Source: Nocardia australiensis (GTDB lineage Bacteria > Actinomycetota > Actinomycetes > Mycobacteriales > Mycobacteriaceae). Taken from it: DNA of 64,000 bases. Below, piece after piece: positions 55,746 to 63,505 of the stretch. Every line of letters starts with the position of its first letter. Position 1 is the stretch's first letter. The stretch is from the NCBI RefSeq assembly GCF_020733705.1, contig NZ_JAJFZM010000002.1:62001-126000 (forward strand), given 5' to 3'. The notes under the pieces were generated by a model that made no database searches, had not been told where the DNA came from, and worked only from the letters and a program-made list of their open reading frames with translations. The translations under genes and the position numbers were made by a program.

Positions 55746-56591
55746 TCAGCTCCGGCAGACGAGTACCGGGCAGGTGGTGTGGTGGAGCAGGTCTCGGCTG
55801 GTCGACCCGAACAGTAACGCCGTAGCGGTAGGGCGGCCATGGCTGCCGACGACAAGCAACTGAACATCGCGCGCTATCTCGTTCAACACCGAGCGGGCCA
55901 GGCCCGGGGCCGGCATTTCGATGACCTCGACATCCGGATACTCCGTGCGCCAACCCACCAGTGACTCGGCCAGCAGCGTGCGCTGCTGGCCGCCGCGGTC
56001 GAGATGGTGGCCTCTCGGTTCGATACGTGACGGCCAGCAGTGCACGGCGGTGAGCGGCACCCCGAACGCGGCGGCGATTTCGAAGGCGTGGGCGATGGCC
56101 GGAATGCTGAGTTCGGTTCCGTCGATGCCGACCGCGACCGGCTTGCCGCGCGGAATGGGCCTGCCGTACGCGCCGCGCCAAACCCCAACCGGGCAGTGCG
56201 CGTGCTGGGCGACATACATGGTGATGGGGCCTACCAACCGGTCCCCAAAGGCGGTCTGCGCACCGACCACGACGATGTGGGCGTGTGCGCTCAATGCCAC
56301 GAGCGCGTCGGCGGGCGGGCCTTCGGGGCGCACCGCGCTGACGGTCACGTCCGGATCGCAGGTGTACACGAGCTGGCGGGTGCGCTCGAGGGTCGCGTCG
56401 ACGGAGTTCGGTGCATGGATGTGTTCGGCCAACTGCTGTGCGGCCGTAGCCGAATGCGGTTGCGCATAGGCGATCAACAGCGGTGCGTGCAGGGCGCCGG
56501 CGAGATAGGCGGCCCAGCGTGCCGCGTTCAACGCTGTTGAAGAATCGTCGACGCCGACGACGATCGAGGTGCGATCGGCCCTGATACTCAT
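55746..56591 (-). CDS. Tandem universal stress protein
   Basis: A 281-residue USP with two domains. IVVGVDDSSTALNAARWAAY opens domain 1, and VVGSHGRPTATALLFGSTSR is the ATP motif of domain 2. Domain 1 has a degenerate loop (VVGAQTAFGDRLVGPITMYV), so it may not bind ATP. AGGAG precedes the ATG at 56591; an earlier in-frame start (56717) lacks support. A DosR-like box is about 90 bp upstream. Confidence 0.88.
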   Translation of the reverse strand: MSIRADRTSIVVGVDDSSTALNAARWAAYLAGALHAPLLIAYAQPHSATAAQQLAEHIHAPNSVDATLERTRQLVYTCDPDVTVSAVRPEGPPADALVALSAHAHIVVVGAQTAFGDRLVGPITMYVAQHAHCPVGVWRGAYGRPIPRGKPVAVGIDGTELSIPAIAHAFEIAAAFGVPLTAVHCWPSRIEPRGHHLDRGGQQRTLLAESLVGWRTEYPDVEVIEMPAPGLARSVLNEIARDVQLLVVGSHGRPTATALLFGSTSRDLLHHTTCPVLVCRS

Positions 56592-56681
56592 CGATCCGCA
56601 CTCCTTGCCGCGAGATCTTTCGATTGCGTCACAGCGACTACGACCACATTCCATCCTCGTCCCCGGCGGGCCGCCGCGGAA

Positions 56682-56695
56682 GGGACATCGGTGCT
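56682..56695 (-). promoter_or_regulatory. DosR-box-like site before the USP gene
   Basis: GGGACATCGGTGCT keeps the left half GGGAC of the DosR box and 9 of 14 core positions; it lies 91 bp upstream of the USP start at 56591. Confidence 0.4.
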
Positions 56696-56767
56696 CGAAG
56701 GCGGGATCGTAGGTCAACGGATTACTGCGGACCGAGACCGAGGGCCTGCCGCCGTCCTACCCTGGCG

Positions 56768-57220
56768 CTATTGTGAACCTCCGTTGGTGGACGCCGGAAG
56801 GTGTTGTGCGCATACGGCTTCCACGAATTCACCGACGGTGGTTTCGGGTAGCCGTCGGGACAGGTCGGCCTCGGTGATGATGCCTGCCAGTTTGCCTGCC
56901 TCGGTTACCGGGAGTCGTCGGATCTGGTGTTGCTCCATCAGTACCAGCGCGTCACCGATATCTGTGCCGGTGTCAACGGTGAGCAGGTCCTCGCCCTGGG
57001 CTAATTCGCCCGCAGTGGTGGTGCGCGGATTCGTGCCGGTGGCAACGCATTTGACGACGATATCGCGGTCGGTGACGATCCCGACCGGGTGTCCCTCACC
57101 GTCGCAGATCGGCAAGGCGCCGACATCCAGTTGACGCATTCGCTGAGCTGCGGTCTCCATGGTGTCGCGGACTGAAATGCTCGCGACATCGGGCTGCATG
57201 ATTGCTTGTGCGGTGGTCAT
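56768..57220 (-). CDS. hrp1: CBS-domain protein, hypoxic response protein 1-like
   Basis: A 150-residue protein made of two CBS repeats: IMQPDVASISVRDTMETAAQ with IVTDRDIVVKCVA, and LLTVDTGTDIGDALVLMEQH with IITEADLSRRLPE. Length and plan match Rv2626c (Hrp1), one of the most strongly DosR-induced proteins. AAGGAGG precedes the ATG. A good DosR box is 72 bp upstream. Confidence 0.9.
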   Translation of the reverse strand: MTTAQAIMQPDVASISVRDTMETAAQRMRQLDVGALPICDGEGHPVGIVTDRDIVVKCVATGTNPRTTTAGELAQGEDLLTVDTGTDIGDALVLMEQHQIRRLPVTEAGKLAGIITEADLSRRLPETTVGEFVEAVCAQHLPASTNGGSQ

Positions 57221-57291
57221 GACCGGCCTCCTTGCCGAATAGGTCGTGCACTGGTGGAACTCATCATCGACGGCGCCGAAGGGGGCGGCGA

Positions 57292-57305
57292 GGGCCGAAA
57301 GTCAT
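57292..57305 (-). promoter_or_regulatory. DosR box before hrp1
   Basis: GGGCCGAAAGTCAT (read on the plus strand) matches the core GGGACTWWAGTCCC at 10 of 14 positions, including the central AAAGTC. It is 72 bp upstream of the hrp1 start. Confidence 0.55.
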
Positions 57306-57309
57306 CGTG

Positions 57310-57671
57310 GCGCCGGGATTCGACAGTGGCAACTGCCGGCCTTCCATGGTTGCCGACGAGATCGCCCCGCGCCGCCGCACCGGCTGGTCAGTCGCGGTGA
57401 CCGGCCTCGCGCACCCGGTCACCGGTCCCGATCGCATCGCCGGTTACGAGCGCCTGCTGGTCGACCAGGTCATGGATGCCGTCATCGCGATCCCCTGGTC
57501 GGCCGAGGGACTTTGGTCACTCGCGATGAGACAGGGGTCCGTGTGCCGGACTACTCGATGCTCTATTTCGGCAGTCCGGGTTTCGGTGGAATGGACGGTA
57601 TAGACGAATTGTCCAGGGCTGAACTGCGGCGCGCCGTCGACGCACACCAGCGAACGATCCAGTTGAGCTGA
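57310..57671 (+). pseudogene. PNPOx-like (split-barrel) protein fragments
   Basis: A plus-strand frame reads [20 protein letters not shown] then [13 protein letters not shown], typical of the C-terminal half of pyridoxamine 5'-phosphate oxidase-like proteins common in DosR-type loci. A second frame (57530-57671, [17 protein letters not shown]) is of unknown origin. No intact gene. Confidence 0.5.
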
Positions 57672-57699
57672 TCGGCCGGCGGCCTGTCAGGAGGTTCTG

Positions 57700-58494
57700 A
57701 TGGTATTTCTCGATCGAGGTGACGCCGGCCGACAACTCGCGGTGCGCCTGCGGCAGTCGCGGGATGCCGATACCGTCGTGCTCGGTTTGCCGCGCGGCGG
57801 AGTTCCGGTCGACGACCCGCTGTTGAGCGATGACGAGGTTCGGGCGGCCGCCGGAAAGGTCGAACTCGCCGGAAATCTCACCATTCCGGAGCAGCCGATC
57901 GGGATGGTCGTTTTCGCGCATGGCAGCGGCAGCAGCAGATACAGTCCCCGGAATCGCTACGTGGCGAGCGTGCTCAACCGAGCTGGTCTAGGCACGCTGA
58001 TGTTCGACCTGCTCACGGCCGAGGAGGAGATCCACCGGGCCGGGGTCTTCGACATCGATCTGCTGGCACGGCGGTTGGTCGATGTGACCAAATGGCTTGT
58101 TCGTCAGGAACACGTCCCCGGTCTGCGGATCGGCTACTTCGGAGCCGGCACCGGAGCGGGTGCGGCGCTGTCGGCGGCGACCGATCCGCGGGTCGAGATT
58201 CACGCGGTGGTGTCTCGCGGTGGCCGACCAGATCTGGCGGGCGACCGGCTGGGCGAGGTCCGAGCACCGACGCTGCTGATCGTCGGCGGCCACGACACCG
58301 TCATGCTGGAGCTCAATCAGTTTGCCCAAGCCGCGATGTCGTGCGAGACCGTACTCGCAGTAGTGCCCGGCGCCACCCACCTCTTCGTCGAACCGGGGGC
58401 GCTGGAGAAGGTTGCCGACCTGGCTCGCGACTGGTTCGTAGCCCAGCTGGGCCCCGTTGCCGCCGAGGATCGGTCCGAGCCCGGCAAGGTATAG
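57700..58494 (+). CDS. Dienelactone-hydrolase-like alpha/beta hydrolase with a truncated PRTase head (Rv0571c-like)
   Basis: A 264-residue protein. Residues 4-37 (DRGDAGRQLAVRLRQSRDAD then [13 protein letters not shown]) are the first strand-helix-strand of a phosphoribosyltransferase. The PRPP loop and the rest of that domain are missing. From residue 42 an alpha/beta hydrolase of the dienelactone hydrolase type follows (FAHGSGSSR; IGYFGAGTGAGAAL holds the elbow; LLIVGGHD). The elbow reads G-A-G-T-G, so the usual Ser/Cys nucleophile is not obvious. Rv0571c is the full PRTase-hydrolase fusion, so this looks like an in-frame deletion. AGGAGG precedes the ATG. Confidence 0.75.
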   Translation: MVFLDRGDAGRQLAVRLRQSRDADTVVLGLPRGGVPVDDPLLSDDEVRAAAGKVELAGNLTIPEQPIGMVVFAHGSGSSRYSPRNRYVASVLNRAGLGTLMFDLLTAEEEIHRAGVFDIDLLARRLVDVTKWLVRQEHVPGLRIGYFGAGTGAGAALSAATDPRVEIHAVVSRGGRPDLAGDRLGEVRAPTLLIVGGHDTVMLELNQFAQAAMSCETVLAVVPGATHLFVEPGALEKVADLARDWFVAQLGPVAAEDRSEPGKV

Positions 58495-58565
58495 GCGCGC
58501 GCTCTAGCGGTGTGCCGCCACCCGACACCGGACCACTCCGGCGTTCGCACCACGCCTCGGTGATG

Positions 58566-58640
58566 TCACATGGGGCCCATCATGGGGCAACCACTCATCA
58601 GGCCACACATCCAGTGACAAAACATCTGCGTCGGGTTCAT
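58566..58640 (-). CDS. Met/Cys-rich micropeptide (24 aa)
   Basis: A 25-codon frame from an ATG at 58640 with GGAAGGAA about 9 nt upstream. The product MNPTQMFCHWMCGLMSGCPM plus MGPM has 7 Met, 3 Cys and 1 His in 24 residues, a composition suited to binding copper or another soft metal. It lies between the hydrolase gene and hspX, on the opposite strand. Its existence as a translated gene is inferred from the ribosome-binding site and composition alone. Confidence 0.45.
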   Translation of the reverse strand: MNPTQMFCHWMCGLMSGCPMMGPM

Positions 58641-58750
58641 GCCGTCGATTCCTTCCTTCGAGACCGAGTCCGGCGCGGTGGCCGGTGCAAGGCCAATTGT
58701 GTTGCGATGGATGTCGATCCTGTGCGGCCCCGATTCCACCCCCGGCATTG

Positions 58751-58786
58751 ACGACAAACGGCCCGGTCCGAGGGGACCGGGGTCCC
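58751..58786 (+). promoter_or_regulatory. Tandem DosR boxes of the hspX promoter
   Basis: ACGACAAACGGCCC (58751-58764) and the perfect palindrome GGGACCGGGGTCCC (58773-58786) start 22 bp apart, two helical turns. The second matches the DosR core at 10 of 14 positions. The hspX start is 66 bp downstream; a TATCAG hexamer near 58825 could be the -10. Confidence 0.75.
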
Positions 58787-58852
58787 TAGTCCGACGCGCC
58801 GTGCCGTGGTCGAATCGAAAGTATCAGTCTCCCAATGAGAATGGAGCCAATC

Positions 58853-59284
58853 ATGAGCCTGCTTCCGGTACATCGCCGCACGCACTCGCTGTTTCCCGAA
58901 CTGACCGACTGGCTCGCTGGTTTCCCGACCATCGAGAACGCTCGCCCGTTCGGGGAGGGCCGTCTGCTGCGTATCGAGGACGAGATGTCCGAAGGTAAAT
59001 ACCTTGTGCGCGCCGAAATGCCGGGTCTGGATCCGGATAGGGATGTCACCGTCACGGTCCACGACGGCGTGCTCACCATCAAGGCCGAGCGCAGCGAAAG
59101 GCAGGAGACCAAGGGACGTTCCGAGTTCAGCTATGGCGCGTTCGTCCGTTCGATCGCATTGCCCGCCGGTGCCGACGAGGACGATATCGCCGCGTCCTAC
59201 GACAAGGGAATCCTCACCGTTTCGGTCCCGGTTGCCGACGTCTCGGTGCCTGCCGAAAAGCACATCGCGATCAAATCGTCCTAA
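58853..59284 (+). CDS. hspX: Alpha-crystallin-type small heat shock protein HspX
   Basis: A 143-residue Hsp20, one residue shorter than M. tuberculosis HspX/Acr. PVHRRTHSLFPELTDWLAGF, then LLRIEDEMSEGKYLVRAEMP, GVLTIKAERSE, ADEDDIAASYDKGILTVSVP and the KHIAIKSS tail all follow the mycobacterial protein. Holdase chaperone, the hallmark of hypoxic dormancy. The ATG at 58853 follows GGAG by 7 nt. Two DosR boxes precede it and a long hairpin follows. Confidence 0.95.
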   Translation: MSLLPVHRRTHSLFPELTDWLAGFPTIENARPFGEGRLLRIEDEMSEGKYLVRAEMPGLDPDRDVTVTVHDGVLTIKAERSERQETKGRSEFSYGAFVRSIALPAGADEDDIAASYDKGILTVSVPVADVSVPAEKHIAIKSS

Positions 59285-59294
59285 TGACAACCGA

Positions 59295-59327
59295 ATCCGG
59301 GATGCCGTCGCGACGGCTATCCCGGAT
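59295..59327 (+). terminator. Hairpin after hspX
   Basis: ATCCGGGA-T-GCCGTCG pairs with CGACGGC-TA-TCCCGGAT, a stem of about 15 bp with almost no loop, 11 nt after the hspX stop. No U tract follows. It may be a terminator or processing site separating hspX from the USP gene, and it argues against starting the USP at 59284. Confidence 0.65.
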
Positions 59328-59373
59328 CTGCCAGGTCGCGACGACCCATCCGCACCAGAGAGCGCGAAAACAC

Positions 59374-60306
59374 ATGTTCGACAGCAACAATCTGTCGACC
59401 ACCGCTGATCCGCACCGGGCGGCCTCGGCAATGGTGGTGGTCGGCACTGACGGCACCGAGGGCGCGAACCTCGCGGTGCGCTGGGCCGCCGAAACCGCGG
59501 CCCGGCGCGGGCGGGGGCTGCTCATCACACATGGCCTCGATCTGAGCGCGGTGCCATCGGCGCTGCATGGCCACGGCGTCGCGTTGCCGTCGTTGCTTGA
59601 CGAATTCCGGGCCCGAGGTATGCGTCTGGTCGCCGCGGCGCAGCAGCTCGCGCACGATATCGCCCCGGCGGTGACCATCACCACCGAGGTCTCCGAGGCG
59701 AATCCGGCGGAGCTGCTGGTTCGGCACTCGCGCACGGCGCACATGGTGGTGCTCGGTGTCACGCCGGGTGTCGGCCCCTTGCGTCATCTCGGCTCGACCC
59801 TGCTGGCTGTGGTCCCCCACGGACGGGGTGCTGTTGTGGTTGTGCGCGCAGCGGATCCGGCACAACCGCCGCGGATCGGCGGTCCTGTCGTGGTAGGAAT
59901 CGACGGCGGCGTGGTCGGTGAGGCCATCATCGGCGCGGCCTTCGCCGAAGCGGCCGACCGCGATGCCGACCTGGTCGCGGTGCATGCTTGGAGCGACCTC
60001 GACTTCGCCGAGTTCGCCGGATACGACTTCCTCGATATTCCCGACGAGAACATCGCGACCGCGGAGACGGCGCTGCTGACCGAACGACTCGCTGGCTGGC
60101 AGGAGAAATACCCGGACCTACGAGTGACCCGTGAGGTCTACCCGTCCGACGCCTGGACGCACCTCATGGAGTGGTCGGAGAAGGCGCAGCTGGTCGTGGT
60201 CGGCAGCCGTGGTCGCGGCGGATTCCGCAGCCTGCTGTTCGATTCTACCAGCAATTCGCTGGTAGAGCACGCATTTTGCCCAGTGATGGTCGTGCATCCG
60301 GATTAG
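59374..60306 (+). CDS. Tandem universal stress protein
   Basis: A 310-residue two-domain USP (VVVGTDGTEGANLAVRWAAE; ATP loop VVGSRGRGGFRSLLFDSTSN with Asp where Gly is usual; first-domain loop GVTPGVGPLRHLGST). It is the closest relative of the 45927 product within the window. The frame is open from an ATG at 59284 that overlaps the hspX stop, but that extension spans a strong hairpin and is unlike a USP; 59374 is preferred although its Shine-Dalgarno is weak. Confidence 0.85.
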   Translation: MFDSNNLSTTADPHRAASAMVVVGTDGTEGANLAVRWAAETAARRGRGLLITHGLDLSAVPSALHGHGVALPSLLDEFRARGMRLVAAAQQLAHDIAPAVTITTEVSEANPAELLVRHSRTAHMVVLGVTPGVGPLRHLGSTLLAVVPHGRGAVVVVRAADPAQPPRIGGPVVVGIDGGVVGEAIIGAAFAEAADRDADLVAVHAWSDLDFAEFAGYDFLDIPDENIATAETALLTERLAGWQEKYPDLRVTREVYPSDAWTHLMEWSEKAQLVVVGSRGRGGFRSLLFDSTSNSLVEHAFCPVMVVHPD

Positions 60307-60315
60307 GTGGTGACA

Positions 60316-60747
60316 ATGTCGAACTCCGATGATCCCTTCGCCCATGCCATGCACACCGCGCATGTGTGGCTGCGCCGCATCACCGACGATCTGGCGACCG
60401 ACGACCGTGCCTTCGCCTACCGAGTTACCCGTGCTTGGCTGCACACCGTGCGCGACCGACTAGAGGTGGCCGATGCCGCCCACCTGAGCGCGCAGCTGCC
60501 AGAATTGCTACGCGGCATCTTCTTCGCGGGCTGGGTACCCGGCAAAGTGCCGGTCTCGCACCGTGTTTCGGAGTTCATCGAGGACGAGGCTGTCGGTCTG
60601 GCTTGGTTGGTGACCGACGCACTGCGCGACCTCTGCTCACCGGGCCAGTTCGATCGGGTTGCCGCAGTACTTCCAGCCGATCTTCGTGACGTGCTGTTCG
60701 GTGTCAACACCGGCCCCTTCGATGAGGGCACGGTCGACAACGGATGA
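60316..60747 (+). CDS. DUF2267 protein (short)
   Basis: A 143-residue paralogue of the 53338 product: TAHVWLRRITDDLATDDRAF, then YRVTRAWLHTVRDRL and LPELLRGIFFAGWVPGKVPV. AGGTGG precedes the ATG at 60316, and it follows the USP stop by 9 nt, so the two form an operon. Confidence 0.85.
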   Translation: MSNSDDPFAHAMHTAHVWLRRITDDLATDDRAFAYRVTRAWLHTVRDRLEVADAAHLSAQLPELLRGIFFAGWVPGKVPVSHRVSEFIEDEAVGLAWLVTDALRDLCSPGQFDRVAAVLPADLRDVLFGVNTGPFDEGTVDNG

Positions 60748-60845
60748 GCGCCGCCGCGTGCTGACCAGCCGTTGGTCCCTGCGTGCTTCGCGACGGGCGT
60801 GATCAGCACGTAGTGGCTGGTGAGTCGCACTCGCGCGACGATTTA

Positions 60846-62264
60846 TCAGCCGCGGGTGGATGTATTGCGATCGCGGGGCGCCGTGAGCGGGGATGCGGCG
60901 TCCTGACGCGGTATAGTGGCACGGGCCAGCAATTCGGCGATGCCCTCGCGGATTCCGTCGGCGATTAGATCGATATCCGGTGTGGTGTCGTAGTCGCCGG
61001 TGATGCCGAAGGCCAGGTGGTCGCCGTAGCTGAGGATGGCGATGGCGGTCCGCAGCCGCATCGCGATCGGCACACATGGCAGCAGTTCCAACACCTTCGC
61101 GCCGTACACGGTCAGTTCTCGCCGCGGGCCGGCGACATTGGTCGCCAGCGCACCGACGCCGCGCTGAGGGAAATGCGCCGCGAGCCGTACGGCCCAGGCA
61201 ACGGGGGCAAACGGGAGCCGCCCGGCCATCGAAAGCAGCGAATTCTCGGCCTGCGCCGTGCCGCTCGACTTGTGTGCGGTCATCCGGTCATGGATTCGGC
61301 CGAGTCGTTCGATCGGGTCGGCAATATCGATCGGCAGCTGCGGCAGCATGGCCGAAATCCGGTTGTCGAGTACGTATTTCGCATCCGTCGGACGCATAGA
61401 CACCGGCACCAGGATACGGAGTTTATCGCCGGTGGGTTCCTCGCCGCGGCGCAAGAGCAGACGACGGTAGCCCGCGGCAACCGCGGCGAGCACGATGTCG
61501 TTGACGGTCACGCCGAATGCCGCGCCGACTTCGCGTACTTCGGACAGCGAGGTGCGCACGGCGACATAGCGGCGCTGGCGCCCGATGGGACCGTTCAGCG
61601 AGGATCCGGCGGCCGGGCTGATGGTCGCGATCGCGATGGGTGCGAGGCTGCGCAGCGCGCCGACCACGAAACGCGGCACGTCCAGTGGCATGCGCAGGGT
61701 TTTGGTCGCCAACTCGAACCATCCGGGCGCAGTGCGGTTTTCGTGGTTCTGCTGCGGGTTGTCGGCCGGTGTGTCGTCGGCATCGCGGTCGCAGAAGCTC
61801 TCGAGCAGCGAGATCCCCGATACACCGTCGACGAGGCTGTGGTGTGCCCGCACGATCAGCGCCCATCGGTCGTCGGCGAGATTTTCCACAACGGTGCACT
61901 GCCACAGCGGATGGTCCCGGTCGAGCCGCTCCGCGAGTTCGGTCGCGATCAGCTCGAACAGCGTCTGCGCATCACCCGGCTCGGGTAGCGCGGCCCACCG
62001 GATATGACGCGCCACATTGAAATTCGGATCGTCCTCCCACGCCGGTGCGGCCAGATCCAACGGTGTGCGCCGGACCCGCTGTCGTAGGCGGGTGTTGTGT
62101 GCCAGCCGTTCAGTCAGCGCCCCGGTGAATTCGGCTCGTTTCGGTACCGCACCGGAAATGATTGCGACCGCGCCGATTCCGAGGCTGATATGCCGGTCGG
62201 AATCCTCGAGTTCGATGAATCCCGAATCCAGCGGGCGTAATTCGGTCATGTTAGGTCCCGTCAT
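60846..62264 (-). CDS. Wax ester synthase/diacylglycerol acyltransferase (WS/DGAT)
   Basis: A 472-residue acyltransferase. The active-site motif HHSLVDG is at residues 141-147 (His142, Asp146). SMRPTDAKYVLDNRISAMLP and NVAGPRRELTVYGAKV are conserved C-terminal blocks. It makes triacylglycerol or wax esters from acyl-CoA; Tgs1 (Rv3130c) is the DosR-induced member in M. tuberculosis. The ATG at 62264 overlaps the stop of the Rv1733c-like gene (ATGA) after AGGA, so the two are translationally coupled. Confidence 0.92.
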   Translation of the reverse strand: MTGPNMTELRPLDSGFIELEDSDRHISLGIGAVAIISGAVPKRAEFTGALTERLAHNTRLRQRVRRTPLDLAAPAWEDDPNFNVARHIRWAALPEPGDAQTLFELIATELAERLDRDHPLWQCTVVENLADDRWALIVRAHHSLVDGVSGISLLESFCDRDADDTPADNPQQNHENRTAPGWFELATKTLRMPLDVPRFVVGALRSLAPIAIATISPAAGSSLNGPIGRQRRYVAVRTSLSEVREVGAAFGVTVNDIVLAAVAAGYRRLLLRRGEEPTGDKLRILVPVSMRPTDAKYVLDNRISAMLPQLPIDIADPIERLGRIHDRMTAHKSSGTAQAENSLLSMAGRLPFAPVAWAVRLAAHFPQRGVGALATNVAGPRRELTVYGAKVLELLPCVPIAMRLRTAIAILSYGDHLAFGITGDYDTTPDIDLIADGIREGIAELLARATIPRQDAASPLTAPRDRNTSTRG

Positions 62265-62860
62265 GAATCCTGTCCGACCGGGCGGCTCATCCCGCGCCAT
62301 TCCCGGTCCAGCGCCGCATAGCGGGCGGTGCGCAGTAACCGGCCGGTGCCGTAGCCCAAAAGGATCGCGCCACTCCAGATCACGACGAGCACCGTCGTGC
62401 CGATGCCGACGCCACTGTCGGCGGCGTTGATAGAACGCACCGGTGGGGTGGTCGCGTTGCCAGCGCCGTCGAGCCACACTCGGATCTCCTCGCCCGTCGC
62501 GGACTTGCCGGGCACCTCGGTGGTCGTCGTCCCGGAGCGGCCGTTCTGATCCCAACGCACGGTCGCTTCGAATCGTTGGGTGGTCGCCCCGTAGGCATCT
62601 GCCATCACGATCCGCTCCGGTTCCGTCGTGATTGTCGCGGGCACAGCGACTTTCGTCGCATTCTCGACTCGGATCCGGTTCGCGGCGGCGGTGTAGCCCG
62701 CAGTGCCCGCCGCGGCCGCGACCGGCACTGCGACGAGCATGACAACGATCGCGAACAGCCACACCAATGCCTCGACTCGGTCCGATACCCGCATCAGTGA
62801 ACTGGTGCGCCACGGTCGTCGCCGCCACAATCGGGTCGGTAAGGACGGGTACTCCGACAT
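62261..62860 (-). CDS. Rv1733c-like membrane protein (second copy)
   Basis: A 199-residue paralogue of the 48506 product with two membrane segments, WLFAIVVMLVAVPVAAAAGT (about 34-53) and VGIGTTVLVVIWSGAILLGY (about 149-168), and a domain with RWDQNGRSGTTTTEVPGKSA between them. Start at the ATG at 62860 after GAGGTG. It overlaps the WS/DGAT gene by 4 nt. Confidence 0.8.
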   Translation of the reverse strand: MSEYPSLPTRLWRRRPWRTSSLMRVSDRVEALVWLFAIVVMLVAVPVAAAAGTAGYTAAANRIRVENATKVAVPATITTEPERIVMADAYGATTQRFEATVRWDQNGRSGTTTTEVPGKSATGEEIRVWLDGAGNATTPPVRSINAADSGVGIGTTVLVVIWSGAILLGYGTGRLLRTARYAALDREWRGMSRPVGQDS

Positions 62861-62865
62861 TGTGA

Positions 62866-63225
62866 TCACCTCGCACCCTGTGTCGTGCTGTCCGCCTCGG
62901 ATATCGGTTTCGCTCCCGGGCACGGACGCGATAGCCCATACCGCACTATGGCGAAGCTCAGTACGTAGGCGCCGGTAAAAGTCAACTGATAGATCGCTGT
63001 CGCGTCCTCACGTTCCAGCGAATCAGGTAGTGCGCGATACCACCGGCCATCGATCCACACCGACAGTGGCCAGGGGGTAGCGATATGATGACCCGAACGC
63101 CGCGCTTGATATCGCAGCTGGCACAGGTTGTGCCGCAGTCCGTGGGCAAACGGGGAGCGCAGTGCCGACGACATCACCGATGAGCCGAATCCCGGCGCCT
63201 GGTATCGAGTCGTGGCGATCGTCAT
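62866..63225 (-). CDS. Hypothetical protein (119 aa), possibly a truncated split-barrel protein
   Basis: An ATG frame that ends 5 nt before the Rv1733c-like start. LCQLRYQARRSGHHIATPWP followed by VWIDGRWYRALPD vaguely resembles the opening of PNPOx/deazaflavin-dependent nitroreductases, then a hydrophobic run (YVLSFAIVRYG). The assignment is weak; position at the head of the WS/DGAT operon supports it as real. Confidence 0.45.
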   Translation of the reverse strand: MTIATTRYQAPGFGSSVMSSALRSPFAHGLRHNLCQLRYQARRSGHHIATPWPLSVWIDGRWYRALPDSLEREDATAIYQLTFTGAYVLSFAIVRYGLSRPCPGAKPISEADSTTQGAR

Positions 63226-63505
63226 TTACCAATCGTTACGCCATAGCATGGTGCGGCGACAGGACCGAATGGCACCGACTCCGCAGCCGTTATCCCCTAA
63301 GAATTGCGCCGCCGGTCACGGGACCGGACCGCACGATCCAGGGGCTTGAAGCGACGCCACGGGGCCGTCGGTCTCACCCGGCATCCCGGAGGTCTGCTAC
63401 CTGATGGATCCGCACTCATTACGGAGGCCATGAGAGGGGCGGATCCCGACAAGTTGTGCGGCTACTCCGTGATACACCCGGCGACCAGGCCGGGCGGCGG
63501 CGTGC
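63226..63505. other. Intergenic region
   Basis: Apart from the DosR-like site at 63362-63375 nothing is recognised. Confidence 0.4.
63362..63375 (-). promoter_or_regulatory. Weak DosR-box-like site before the WS/DGAT operon
   Basis: GGGCCGTCGGTCTC matches 9 of 14 core positions of the DosR box and lies 137 bp upstream of the first gene of the operon. Confidence 0.35.

Noticed and set aside
59284..59373. Upstream start for the USP at 59284, overlapping the hspX stop
   Set aside because: The extension contains a strong hairpin and no USP-like sequence; the ATG at 59374 fits paralogue lengths.
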